64,000 nucleotides of DNA, from positions 7,378,001 to 7,442,000 of the forward strand of contig NZ_CP041244.1 in assembly GCF_006547145.1 (NCBI RefSeq), given 5' to 3'. The position numbers were made by a program, and so were the translations under genes. This document shows, one piece after another, positions 1-8,434 of this stretch. Numbering within the stretch: position 1 is the first letter of the stretch; the number at the start of each line of letters is the position of its first letter. The stretch comes from Actinomadura sp. WMMA1423. Lineage in GTDB: Bacteria > Actinomycetota > Actinomycetes > Streptosporangiales > Streptosporangiaceae. The notes below the pieces were generated by a model. The model worked only from the letters and a program-made list of their open reading frames with translations. It searched no databases and was not told the DNA's origin.

Positions 1-297
1 TGGGCTGACGCGGGCGATGCCCGCCTCACAGAGGCTTCTATCACGGACGGGGCCTCCCCATACGGGCCGGGTTCCGGCGACCGGAAGGCCGCCGCGCGGC
101 GATTGGCGCATATCGCGCCGGTCCGTTCCGCCGCCTCCCCGGACCATCCCCTTACGGCCGGGGTACACCCGTCCCCACTCTCGGGATTCTCCCTCCACGG
201 CCCTCGGAATCGGGTCATGCTGATTACCGGTCACCAACCGTCGCCGGGTGATCGCACAAGGTCATCGCGGCGGCTCGGACCTGCTGAGGCGGCTGAT
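1..297. other. No gene recognised at window start
   Basis: I see no convincing coding sequence here. An open frame continuous with the next gene runs through this stretch, with an ATG at 217, but its residues look random and no good ribosome binding site precedes that ATG. No promoter stands out. Confidence 0.4.
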
Positions 298-570
298 GTG
301 TCTGTAGTCGGTGGGCGGGAGATCGACGAGGTGCGCCGGCGCCACCTCGTGGCGCTCGCGTGCGAGGTCGAGGCCCGGGGCCTGGCCTGGCGGTTCGCCG
401 GGCCGGGGGAGTCCCTGCTCGCCGTCTCCATGCCGGGGACGGGGCGGCACCTGATCGTCCTCGCCACCCCCTCCGGCGACGGCTGGTACTACCTGTGGCC
501 CGCGGGCGGCATGGCCGACGTGGCCCGGCTCACCGAGGTCGCCGACCGCATCCGCACCCTTCTCCGCTGA
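298..570 (+). CDS. Hypothetical small actinomycete protein
   Basis: I do not recognise the family. From the GTG at 298 it encodes about 90 residues, rich in Arg, Glu and Gly, with a hydrophobic strand-like core ending in a WYYLWP stretch, no signal peptide and no membrane helix. The GTG is preferred because GAGGCGG lies about 8 bases upstream and the sequence becomes protein-like there; an in-frame ATG at 217 would add 27 low-complexity residues. The gene stops just before the SOS-controlled promoter of the repair operon, so it is probably not part of that operon. Confidence 0.55.
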   Translation: MSVVGGREIDEVRRRHLVALACEVEARGLAWRFAGPGESLLAVSMPGTGRHLIVLATPSGDGWYYLWPAGGMADVARLTEVADRIRTLLR

Positions 571-577
571 CCCCGCC

Positions 578-607
578 TTGCTCCCCGGGCCCGGGGTTCC
601 CTAGACT
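578..607 (+). promoter_or_regulatory. Putative promoter of the DUF6504-dnaE2 operon
   Basis: TTGCTC (578-583) and TAGACT (602-607) are separated by 18 bases and fit a vegetative actinobacterial promoter. The spacer contains a 14-base palindrome of C and G blocks (583-596). The SOS box begins seven bases after the -10, so bound LexA would cover the transcription start. Confidence 0.5.
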
Positions 608-613
608 CGGGTG

Positions 614-627
614 CGAACGTCTGTTCG
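614..627 (+). promoter_or_regulatory. LexA-type SOS box
   Basis: CGAAC (614-618), four bases, GTTCG (623-627) is a perfect inverted repeat matching the actinobacterial LexA operator core CGAAC-N4-GTTCG. It lies about 50 bases upstream of the DUF6504-dnaE2 genes. In mycobacteria and streptomycetes such boxes control dnaE2 and the imu genes, so damage-inducible expression is expected. Confidence 0.85.
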
Positions 628-675
628 AAGTTCCGCATGTCCTTCCCCCGTGCGGTGAGCGCGAGGGGGAGGCAG

Positions 676-951
676 ATGACGCGCGTTTTCGGCGATCCGG
701 TCGACGTCTGGGTGAATGATGGGCGTCCGGTCCGGTTCGTCTGGCGTGGCCGGCTCTACAGCGTCCGGCGGGTGCTGGAGCACTGGGTCACGACCCGCGA
801 CTGGTGGCGGGAGCGGCAGCCCGACGGCGAGGCCACCGGCGAGCGGGAGTTCTGGCGGGTCGAGGCGACCCCGGACCGGGAGATCGGCGTCTACGAGCTG
901 CGTTATGACGTGGCCGCCGACAGCTGGCTGCTATCCCGGGTATGGGACTGA
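676..951 (+). CDS. DUF6504 family protein
   Basis: This 91-residue protein resembles the small DUF6504 proteins found directly upstream of dnaE2 in actinomycetes; it is rich in Trp and Arg. The function is unknown; a link to translesion synthesis is inferred from position. The ATG at 676 is chosen because GGGGGAGG lies just upstream, and an earlier in-frame ATG at 637 lacks such a site. Its stop is one base away from the dnaE2 start, so the two are cotranscribed and probably translationally coupled behind the SOS box. Confidence 0.7.
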   Translation: MTRVFGDPVDVWVNDGRPVRFVWRGRLYSVRRVLEHWVTTRDWWRERQPDGEATGEREFWRVEATPDREIGVYELRYDVAADSWLLSRVWD

Positions 952-952
952 C

Positions 953-3900
953 GTGCATATTCATGTCGCTTCGTCCTATTCGCTCCGGTTCGGCGTGGCG
1001 CCGCCCGCGGCGCTGGCGGAGCGCGCGGCGGTCCTCGGCATGCAGACTCTGGCGCTGACCGACCGCGACGGCCTCTACGGGGCCGTCCGGCACGTGCGGG
1101 CATGCGCGGACGCGGGGATCGGCGCCGTCGTCGGCGCCGACCTCAGGGTCGCCTCCACCGGGGAGGAGCGCGTCGTGGTCCTCGCCGAGGGGCGCGCGGG
1201 GTGGCGGTCGCTGTGCCGGCTGGTGACGGCGGCGCACGCGGCGGGCGAGCGCGGCCGCCCGCTGGTGACCAGGGAGATGGTCGCCGCGCACGCCGAGGGT
1301 CTCGTCGTCCTGCTCGGCCCGGCCTCCGACGTCGGACGGGCCCTCACCGGGCGGCGCCCGGACGTGGCGGCGGACCGGCTCGCCGCGTGGCGGGCCGCCG
1401 CCGAGACCGTGATCGAGATCGTCGACCACCGGGACAAGGGCGACGGGCCGCGGGCGGCGCGGATGCTCGCGCTCGCCCGCGAGGCCGGGGTCCCCGCCGT
1501 GCTGGGCAACGCCGTCCGCTACCTGGACCCCTCCGACCACCCGGTCGCGCAGGTCCTGGACGTGACGCGCCGCCTCGTCCCGCTGGACCGGCGGCACCTG
1601 GACGACCGCACCGGCCAGGCCTACCTGAAGTCGGTCCCCGAGATGCGCCGGGTCGCGGAGGCGAGCTGCGGCCCGGACGAGGCGGACGCGCTGCTCGCGG
1701 CCACCCGGCGGCTGTCGGAGCGCTGCGTCCTCGATCCCGGCCGCGACCTCGGCATGGACGAGGTCCACCTGCCGGCCGTCGAGGGCGATCCGCACGCCAG
1801 GCTCGCCGCCATGTGCGAGGAGGGGATGGCGCGGCGCGGGCTCGGCGGGTCGCGCGAGGCCGCGGCCCGGCTCGACCAGGAGCTCGGCGTGATCGGCCGC
1901 AAGGGCCTGGCGCCGTACTTCCTCACCGTCGCGGACGCCGCCGCGCTGATCAGGGCCCGCGGCATCCGCTGCGCGATCCGCGGCTCGGGCGCGGGCAGCC
2001 TGGTCAACCACCTGATCGGCATCAGCGACCTGGACCCGCTGCGGCACGACCTCGTGATGGAGCGGTTCCTCGCCGACAGCCGCGAGGGCCTGCCCGACAT
2101 CGACCTGGACGTGGAGTCCGCCCGCCGGCTGGAGGCCTACCAGGCGCTGTTCGACCGGTTCGGAGCGGACGCCACGGCGTGCGTGTCGATGATGGAGACC
2201 TACCGGGCGCGCAGCGCGCTGCGCGACGTCGGCAACGCCGTCGGGCTCCCGCCGCACGAGATCGACGCGATCGCCAAGGCGTTCCCGCGGATCCGGGCGA
2301 GCCAGATCCGCACGGCCCTGGAGGACCTCCCCGAGCTGCGGCAGAGCAACCTCGCGGCCGGGCGCCTGGAGGTGCTGTTCCGGATCGCCGAGCGCCTGGA
2401 CGGGCTGCCCCGCCACATCGCCATGCACCCGTGCGGCGTCCTGCTGTCCAACCCGACGCTGCGGGACAGGACGCCGGTCGAGCGCGCCGCCGTCGGGTTC
2501 CCGATGAGCCAGTTCGACAAGGACGACGTCGAGGCGATGGGGCTGCTCAAACTCGACGTGCTCGGCGTCCGGATGCAGTCGGCGATGGCGCACGCGGTCG
2601 GGGAGGCCGCCCGGATCACGGGGGAGACGGTCTCGCTGGAGGACGTCCCGCGCGACGACCCCGCGACGTACGAGCTGGTGCGCACGTCGCGCACGCTCGG
2701 CTGCTTCCAGATCGAGTCGCCCGGCCAGCGGGAGCTGATCGGCCGGCTCCAGCCCCGCGACCTGGACGACCTCGTCATCGACATCTCGCTGTTCCGCCCC
2801 GGCCCGGTCAACTCCGACATGGTGACGCCGTTCCTGGAGGCCCGCGCGGGGAGGCGGGAGCCCGCCTACCCGCATCCCGACCTCGAACCCGCGCTCCGGG
2901 AGAGCCTCGGCGTGGTCGTGTTCCACGAGCAGGTGCTCCGGGTCATCGACGTGATGACCGGATGCGGCCTGTCCAAGGCCGAGGCGGCGCGGCGGAGCCT
3001 GAACCACGAGCGGGGACAGGCCGTGGTCGGCGCATGGTTCCGGGAACGGGCCCTGGCGCGCGGCTATGACGAGGCGACCGTCGAACGCGTCTGGCGGATG
3101 CTGACCGCGTTCGGCGCGTTCGGCTTCTGCAAGGCCCACGCCGCGTCGTTCGCGCTGCCCACCTACCAGTCGGCCTGGCTGAAACGGCACCACACGGCCG
3201 CCTTCTACGCGGGCGTCCTCACCCACGACCCGGGCATGTACCCCAAGCGGGTCATCCTCGACGACGCCCGGCACTTCGGCGTGCCGATCCTGCCGCTGGA
3301 CGTCGACCGCTCGGACGCGCAGTGGCGCGCCGAACCCGTCCAGGGGGGCGGCCCGGCCGGGATCCGGGTCGCGCTGAGCGAGGTCAAGGGCATCTCCGAC
3401 GCCGAGATCGGCAGGATCACCGCGGCGCGGCCGTACCGGTCGCTGACCGATTTCTGGCGGCGCGCCCGGGTGTCGCGGCCGATCGCCGAGCGGCTCGTCC
3501 TGGCGGGCGCGTTCGACGCCCTCCACGACGGCGTCCCGCGCCGCGACCTGCTGTGCCGCGTCGGCGCCCTCGACCGCGTCACCGTCCGCCCGGCGCGGAT
3601 CCCCGAGGGGCAGCTTCCCCTCGGCGGCGAGGACGGAGACGGCGTCCTCACCGGCGCGGAGGCCGACCCGGCGGAGGAGATCCCGGCGGGCGGGCTGCCG
3701 CTGATGACGCCCGCGGAGGTGGTCGAGGCGGAGCTGGACATCCTGGGCATGGACGTGAGCCGGCACATCATGAGCTTCTACGCCGGGCTGACCGCCGGGC
3801 TCGGCGTCGTCCGCGCCGCCGACCTGCCGGGACGTCCGGACAAGAGCGAGGTCCTGGTCGCCGGGGTCAAGGTCGCGACGCAGACCCCGGCGGTCAGGTC

Positions 3901-4315
3901 GGGGCAGCGCGTCATCTTCGCCACCCTGGACGACGCGACCGGCCCGGTCGACCTCACGTTCTTCGAGTCGGTGCAGGACCGGTGCGCCGCCACCGTGTTC
4001 GGCTCCTGGCTGCTCGTCGCCCGGGGGCGGCTCCGCCGCGCGGGGGACCGCGCCGTGTCGATCACCGCGAACGCCTGCTGGGACCTGAACGCGTTGCACG
4101 AGGAGTGGCGCCGCGGCGGCCCGGACGCGGTCCGCGCGGCCATGGCGGGCCCGCCGGCCCGGGGGCGGCCGGTGGGGCGCCGGATCGTCCAGCCCACGGG
4201 CTTCGCGATGTCGCCGTACTCCGACATCGGCCATGCGGGCCCGGCCGTCAAGCGCCCCCCGCGCGCCTCCCTCTGGCACACCAGCCAGGGCAGCTCCGGC
4301 CCCGCCCCGGGCTGA
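953..4315 (+). CDS. dnaE2: Error-prone DNA polymerase DnaE2 (ImuC)
   Basis: Alpha-subunit DNA polymerase of the error-prone DnaE2/ImuC type, about 1120 residues, which extends primers past lesions during SOS mutagenesis. An N-terminal PHP domain begins MHIHVASSYS; the catalytic aspartates sit in PDIDLD near residue 380; an OB-fold-like segment lies near residue 970. The GTG at 953 is chosen because the HIHVASSYS start is typical and it immediately follows the DUF6504 stop; longer starts would overlap that gene. In mycobacteria DnaE2 acts with ImuA' and ImuB and the beta clamp; neither imu gene is visible here. Confidence 0.93.
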   Translation: MHIHVASSYSLRFGVAPPAALAERAAVLGMQTLALTDRDGLYGAVRHVRACADAGIGAVVGADLRVASTGEERVVVLAEGRAGWRSLCRLVTAAHAAGERGRPLVTREMVAAHAEGLVVLLGPASDVGRALTGRRPDVAADRLAAWRAAAETVIEIVDHRDKGDGPRAARMLALAREAGVPAVLGNAVRYLDPSDHPVAQVLDVTRRLVPLDRRHLDDRTGQAYLKSVPEMRRVAEASCGPDEADALLAATRRLSERCVLDPGRDLGMDEVHLPAVEGDPHARLAAMCEEGMARRGLGGSREAAARLDQELGVIGRKGLAPYFLTVADAAALIRARGIRCAIRGSGAGSLVNHLIGISDLDPLRHDLVMERFLADSREGLPDIDLDVESARRLEAYQALFDRFGADATACVSMMETYRARSALRDVGNAVGLPPHEIDAIAKAFPRIRASQIRTALEDLPELRQSNLAAGRLEVLFRIAERLDGLPRHIAMHPCGVLLSNPTLRDRTPVERAAVGFPMSQFDKDDVEAMGLLKLDVLGVRMQSAMAHAVGEAARITGETVSLEDVPRDDPATYELVRTSRTLGCFQIESPGQRELIGRLQPRDLDDLVIDISLFRPGPVNSDMVTPFLEARAGRREPAYPHPDLEPALRESLGVVVFHEQVLRVIDVMTGCGLSKAEAARRSLNHERGQAVVGAWFRERALARGYDEATVERVWRMLTAFGAFGFCKAHAASFALPTYQSAWLKRHHTAAFYAGVLTHDPGMYPKRVILDDARHFGVPILPLDVDRSDAQWRAEPVQGGGPAGIRVALSEVKGISDAEIGRITAARPYRSLTDFWRRARVSRPIAERLVLAGAFDALHDGVPRRDLLCRVGALDRVTVRPARIPEGQLPLGGEDGDGVLTGAEADPAEEIPAGGLPLMTPAEVVEAELDILGMDVSRHIMSFYAGLTAGLGVVRAADLPGRPDKSEVLVAGVKVATQTPAVRSGQRVIFATLDDATGPVDLTFFESVQDRCAATVFGSWLLVARGRLRRAGDRAVSITANACWDLNALHEEWRRGGPDAVRAAMAGPPARGRPVGRRIVQPTGFAMSPYSDIGHAGPAVKRPPRASLWHTSQGSSGPAPG

Positions 4316-4339
4316 CCCGCGCCGCCCGCCCGGGCCGGT

Positions 4340-5014
4340 TCAGCGGGTTATCTGGATCCGGGTGATCTGGAAGACGGTGGCCATGCAGAGGGCGGCGGCG
4401 AGGGCCTGGAAGGCGGCCGCGGCGACGCCGACGTGCACGTCGAGGCGGGCGTCGGCGAGGGTCTCGACGCTGCCGTGGGCGAAGACGTGGCCGAGGAGGA
4501 GGCCGAGCAGGGCGCAGGCCCACCAGCCCGCGACGACGAGCCCGGCGGCCTGCCGCTCGGCCGTCCGGTACCGGCCGCTGTTCACCCACACCTCGTAGAC
4601 CACCCGGGGCGGCATCCACAGGTTGACGACCGGGAGGAACCACCCGACCAGGACCCAGGCGCGGTGGTGCCGGTGCGGGCCGGGGGACTGGTGGAACGCC
4701 CGCCACAGCCAGGTGAGGTACAGCAGCCCGGTGACCGCCGCCATGATCGTGCCGATCGTGAACACGTCCGCGTAGGGGGCGAGGGCCCTGCCGGTGGCGG
4801 CGGCGTCATAGCTGTCGTGCGTCGCGCCGTGCAGCGGCCGCGCCAGCCTGAGCAGGCTGATCCCCGAGCCGAGGGCCACGAACGCGTTGAAGCCGAGCAG
4901 CATGAACACCGCCACGCCGACGGCCCGGAAGTCGCGGCGCCGCGCCCACGCGCCGCAGGCCGGGCACCGGTCGACCTCCGTCGGGATGATGTCGCCGCAC
5001 AGCGCACACGGCAT
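4340..5014 (-). CDS. DUF4328 membrane protein with N-terminal zinc ribbon
   Basis: About 224 residues. The N terminus carries CALC and CPAC pairs, a zinc-ribbon pattern, followed by four or five hydrophobic helices and a WLWRAFHQSPG-type segment typical of DUF4328 integral membrane proteins. The biochemical role is unknown. The ATG at 5014 follows a strong GGGGAGG site; a longer start adds a few residues without one. It is the last of four same-strand genes after the two-component system, but a 96-base gap to the preceding gene suggests its own promoter. It is convergent with dnaE2. Confidence 0.7.
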   Translation of the reverse strand: MPCALCGDIIPTEVDRCPACGAWARRRDFRAVGVAVFMLLGFNAFVALGSGISLLRLARPLHGATHDSYDAAATGRALAPYADVFTIGTIMAAVTGLLYLTWLWRAFHQSPGPHRHHRAWVLVGWFLPVVNLWMPPRVVYEVWVNSGRYRTAERQAAGLVVAGWWACALLGLLLGHVFAHGSVETLADARLDVHVGVAAAAFQALAAALCMATVFQITRIQITR

Positions 5015-5110
5015 GATCCACCTCCCCAGGGCCTTTGCCATCGGCTGTTCTGGATACTACGTACGTTTGACCGGCGCGGCCCAACGCGGGTTCGGGCCCT
5101 TACCGGATCG

Positions 5111-5458
5111 TCACATGTGCAGGACGAGACGTGTCGCAGCCCACGTCGCGGCGGCGGTGACGGCCGCCCAGGCGGCGAGGCGTCCGAGGCCACCTGTGGA
5201 CAGCAGCCGTTCGGGCCGGAGCCCGGTCACCGCCAGCAGCGCCCACCACTCGGCGGTCAGCGCGATCGTGGCGGGCAGTGCCCCGAACCCGATCAGGGAG
5301 AAGAGCAGGACGACGCCCGCCGGGGTGAGGGTGTGGGCGAACAGGGCCGGCCCCCGGGAAGGCCCTCGCAGGCCGCGCCGCAGGCCCGCGAGGACGGCCC
5401 CCCAGCCCGCGGCGCACAGCACCCATACGACCAGCACGGTCACGGGCAGTCCGTTCAT
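5111..5458 (-). CDS. Small integral membrane protein
   Basis: About 115 residues with three or four predicted membrane helices (roughly residues 4-25, 40-60, 62-80 and 92-112) and an Arg-rich loop near residue 30. I do not recognise a family. It lies 71 bases downstream of the response regulator on the same strand and may be cotranscribed with it. The start is the ATG at 5458; open sequence continues upstream but overlaps the regulator and looks non-coding. Confidence 0.5.
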   Translation of the reverse strand: MNGLPVTVLVVWVLCAAGWGAVLAGLRRGLRGPSRGPALFAHTLTPAGVVLLFSLIGFGALPATIALTAEWWALLAVTGLRPERLLSTGGLGRLAAWAAVTAAATWAATRLVLHM

Positions 5459-5529
5459 CGACTCCGGTGTCAGTGCCGCGCCTCCCCCGTCTCCCCGTGT
5501 TCTCCCGTGTGCTTCCCCTGCCCGGGCCG

Positions 5530-6177
5530 TCAGGTCATGAGGCCCGACTCCCAGGCCCAGGCCGCCGTCGCGACCCGGTTCCGCGTGCTCAGCTTGCGGT
5601 TGACGCTGCCGAGGTGCGTCTTGACCGTCGAGAGCGACACGTACAGCTCCGCGGCGATCTCCTCGTTCGTCAGGCCGCGCGCGACGAGCCTGACCACGTC
5701 CAGTTCCCGCTCGGTGAGCGGCTCGCGCGGCGGGACGGGCCGCGCGGCCGGCTTCGCCAGCCGCTCCAGCAGCCTGACGGTGATCGACGGCGACACCAGC
5801 GAACCGCCGTTCGCGGCCGCGCGGACGGCCTCCACCAGCAGCGCGGGCCCGCTGTCCTTCAGCAGGAACCCGACGGCGCCGCCGCGCAGCGCCCCGTAGA
5901 CGTACTCGTCCATGTCGAACGTCGTGACGATCACGATGCGCGGCGGGTCGGGGACGCCCGGGCCCGCGAGCGCGCGGGTCGCCTCCAGGCCGTCCATCCG
6001 CGGCATCCGGATGTCGAACAGGCACACGTCGGGACGCAGCCGCCGGGCGAGCGCGACGGCCTCGGCGCCGTCGGCGGCCTCCCCGACCACCTCCATGTCG
6101 GGCTGCGAATCGACGATCATCCGGAACCCGGTCCGGACCATCTCCTGGTCGTCGGCGATCAGTACGCGGATGGTCAC
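5530..6177 (-). CDS. NarL/FixJ-type response regulator
   Basis: About 215 residues. The receiver domain begins TIRVLIADDQ, with the phospho-acceptor Asp near residue 55 in CLFDIRMPRMDG, and a C-terminal LuxR helix-turn-helix contains LTERELDVVRLVARGLTNEE. It is the cognate regulator of the kinase upstream. The GTG at 6177 gives the canonical family start; an ATG at 6240, 13 bases after the kinase stop, would add 21 unusual residues but cannot be excluded. The divergent ABC exporter is the natural target. Confidence 0.9.
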   Translation of the reverse strand: MTIRVLIADDQEMVRTGFRMIVDSQPDMEVVGEAADGAEAVALARRLRPDVCLFDIRMPRMDGLEATRALAGPGVPDPPRIVIVTTFDMDEYVYGALRGGAVGFLLKDSGPALLVEAVRAAANGGSLVSPSITVRLLERLAKPAARPVPPREPLTERELDVVRLVARGLTNEEIAAELYVSLSTVKTHLGSVNRKLSTRNRVATAAWAWESGLMT

Positions 6178-6252
6178 CTTGCCGATTGTGTCAGCATCCC
6201 CGGGTATCCGTCCGATACGGTCGTCCGCCGCCACCGCCATCTGCCGGTACGG

Positions 6253-7446
6253 TCACCCCTCCGCCACGGGCAGCCGGGCGACGACCTCCCACCCGCCCTC
6301 CGGACGCGGGCCGGCGTGCAGCCGCCCGCCGAGCGCGCCGACCCGCTCGGCCAGCCCGGTGAGCCCGAACCCGCCGGACGGCAGCCGCCGACCGCCCCGC
6401 CCGCGCCCGTCGTCGCGCACCGCGACCTCGACGTCGCCCCCGACCCGCGCGAGCGAGACCCGCACGCTCCCGGCGTCGGCGGCGTGCTTGCGGACGTTGG
6501 TCAGCGCCTCCTGGACGACGCGGTGCGCCGACGCCGCGACCTCGGGCGGCAGCGGGCCGAGGCCGGGCGCCAGCGTGAGCGCGGCGGGCGGGTGGGCGAA
6601 CCCGTCGACGAGGTCCCTGAGCTGCGCGAGGTCTCCGACCGGGCGGGTCCCGGCGCCGCCCGCGGGCAGGGCCTCCCCGTCCGGCGCGTTCACGTGCTGG
6701 GCGTCGCGCAGCAGCCCGACCATGCGCCGCATCGAGGTGAGCGCCTCGGTGCCGGCCTTCTCGATCTCGCCGAGCATCCGGTCGAGCTGCTCCTGCGTCT
6801 GCGCCGTGCCCGACTGGGCCGTGAACCTCGCCGCCTGCGCCTGGACGACGATGCCGGTCACGTGGTGGGCGACGAAGTCGTGCAGGTCGCGGGCCAGCTC
6901 GAGCCGCTCGTCCCGCCGCGCCGACGCCAGCGACCTGGCCCGCCGCGCGTCCAGGGCCCGCAGGTAGACGCCCACGCCGAGCGCGACCGCCACCGTGATG
7001 CCGAGCGGGGCCGTGAACAGCACCGCCGCGATCAGCGACCAGCGCAGCGGCGTCGCCAGGACCGCCGCGGCCAGCAGCACCGCGATCGGGACGAGCCGGT
7101 CGCGGCGGGCCTTCCACACCACCCGCGCGAGGACGATCAGCAGGCCGCCGATCTCGGCGAACAGGCTCGGGGCGCCGATCTCCGGCCGGGCCACCGTCCC
7201 GAAGTACACGGTGGCGAGCGCCGACAGCCCGCCGGCCCCGGCCGCCCACGCCAGGAAGCCGCGCCCGGAGACCGCCGCGGCGTTGGCCACCGCCGCGACG
7301 AACACCATCCACAGGGTGTGGGCGTCCCGGAGCCCTGCCGCCGTGCACCCCAGTAGGAACAGCGCCGCGAAACCGGCGTACGCCGCGCGCACCAGGCAGC
7401 CGCCCACCGAGTGGATGCGGTCCAGCCGTGCCCCTACGTCGCTCAC
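6253..7446 (-). CDS. Sensor histidine kinase (HisKA_3 type)
   Basis: About 397 residues. The N-terminal half holds several membrane helices forming an intramembrane-type sensor without a large extracellular domain. The phospho-acceptor His lies near residue 185 in RDLHDFVAHHVTG, a DesK/NarX-type H-box. A HATPase_c domain follows, with the N-box around NVRKHAADAG (near residue 318) and glycine-rich GGFGLTGL near the end. The GTG at 7446 is used. It faces away from an ABC exporter operon whose first gene starts 120 bases away, the usual layout for autoregulated exporter control by membrane-stress or drug-sensing systems. Confidence 0.88.
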   Translation of the reverse strand: MSDVGARLDRIHSVGGCLVRAAYAGFAALFLLGCTAAGLRDAHTLWMVFVAAVANAAAVSGRGFLAWAAGAGGLSALATVYFGTVARPEIGAPSLFAEIGGLLIVLARVVWKARRDRLVPIAVLLAAAVLATPLRWSLIAAVLFTAPLGITVAVALGVGVYLRALDARRARSLASARRDERLELARDLHDFVAHHVTGIVVQAQAARFTAQSGTAQTQEQLDRMLGEIEKAGTEALTSMRRMVGLLRDAQHVNAPDGEALPAGGAGTRPVGDLAQLRDLVDGFAHPPAALTLAPGLGPLPPEVAASAHRVVQEALTNVRKHAADAGSVRVSLARVGGDVEVAVRDDGRGRGGRRLPSGGFGLTGLAERVGALGGRLHAGPRPEGGWEVVARLPVAEG

Positions 7447-7565
7447 GTTCAAGCAGCGTACGACCCAGTGCGGACCGCCGGATCGACCGTTCGGACGATC
7501 CCGGGCCCCAGGTACCGGCTTCGCGTCCGATGCGGGCGGGCTGCGGCGACGCGCACGCTTGGGCC

Positions 7566-7754
7566 ATGTACCTGATCTACCTCCCCCTCGCCGCCCTGTT
7601 CGCCGCCTTCGTGGTCTACGGCGGCGTCGTGATGCCCGCCATGGAGATCGCCGAGTCGATCCGGAACCGCCGCCGGACCCGTCCGCCCGACAACGTCGTG
7701 GACCTGCGCCCCGCGAGCGAGCCGGGCCCGTCGAGTGCGGGGGAGGCGGCGTGA
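7566..7754 (+). CDS. Small membrane protein preceding ABC exporter
   Basis: About 62 residues: one hydrophobic helix (roughly residues 3-25, MYLIYLPLAALFAAFVVYGG) and a charged, Pro-rich tail. I do not recognise it. Its stop overlaps the start of the ABC ATPase gene by four bases (GTGA), so it is translated with the exporter and may be an accessory subunit. No strong ribosome binding site precedes the ATG. Confidence 0.55.
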   Translation: MYLIYLPLAALFAAFVVYGGVVMPAMEIAESIRNRRRTRPPDNVVDLRPASEPGPSSAGEAA

Positions 7755-8434
7755 GCGAGACCGTCCTGTCCGGCCGCGGGCTGGTGAAGCGGTTCGGCCC
7801 GGCCGTCGCCCTGGACGGCGTCGACCTGGCCGTGGGCCGCGCCGAGGCCGTCGCGATCATGGGTCCGTCCGGGTCGGGCAAGTCGACGCTGCTGCACTGC
7901 CTCGCCGGGATCATGAAGCCGGACGCGGGGGAGGTGCACCTGCTCGGCCGGCGGATCGACACGCTCGGCGAGCGCCGCCGGAGCGCGCTGCGCCGGGGCC
8001 GGTTCGGGTTCGTGTTCCAGTTCGGGCAGCTGCTCCCCGAGCTGCCCGCCGTGGAGAACGTCGCGCTGCCGCTGATGCTGAACGGCACCTCCAGGCGGGA
8101 GGCGGCGCAGGCGGCGCGGTCCTGGTTCGGGCCTCTCGGGCTGGACGGCCTGGAGCACCGGCGTCCGGGCGAGCTGTCGGGCGGGCAGGCGCAGCGCGTC
8201 GCGATCGCCCGCGCCCTCGCGCCCCTCCCGGCCGTCGTGTTCGCGGACGAGCCCACGGGCGCGCTCGACCAGGCGACCGGCCACGACACCATGCGGCTGC
8301 TCGTGGACGCCGCCGAGCACAACGGCGCGTCCCTGGTCGTCGTGACTCACGACCCTTCGGTGGCGGGCTGGTGCGACCGCGTCCTGGAGGTCCGCGACGG
8401 GCGCATCCAAGTCCCCATGCAGAGGACGGCCTGA
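7751..8434 (+). CDS. ABC transporter ATP-binding protein (MacB/LolD type)
   Basis: About 227 residues and a complete nucleotide-binding domain: Walker A GPSGSGKS near residues 38-45, signature LSGGQAQR, Walker B VVFADEPTGALD, and H-loop VTHD. It is of the LolD/MacB/BceA class that partners with FtsX-like permeases. The GTG start overlaps the preceding stop, and its own stop overlaps the permease ATG. Substrates of such systems are typically antimicrobial peptides, lipids or envelope factors; nothing in the sequence defines the substrate. Confidence 0.9.
   Translation: MSETVLSGRGLVKRFGPAVALDGVDLAVGRAEAVAIMGPSGSGKSTLLHCLAGIMKPDAGEVHLLGRRIDTLGERRRSALRRGRFGFVFQFGQLLPELPAVENVALPLMLNGTSRREAAQAARSWFGPLGLDGLEHRRPGELSGGQAQRVAIARALAPLPAVVFADEPTGALDQATGHDTMRLLVDAAEHNGASLVVVTHDPSVAGWCDRVLEVRDGRIQVPMQRTA

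Noticed and set aside
788..4279. Very long antisense open frame across dnaE2
   Set aside because: Its sequence is low-complexity Arg/Pro/Gly/Asp as expected from the complement of a high-GC gene; the dnaE2 frame carries all known motifs. The same applies to other long antisense or out-of-frame openings, such as those over the GTPases, EttA, ilvD and pepN genes.
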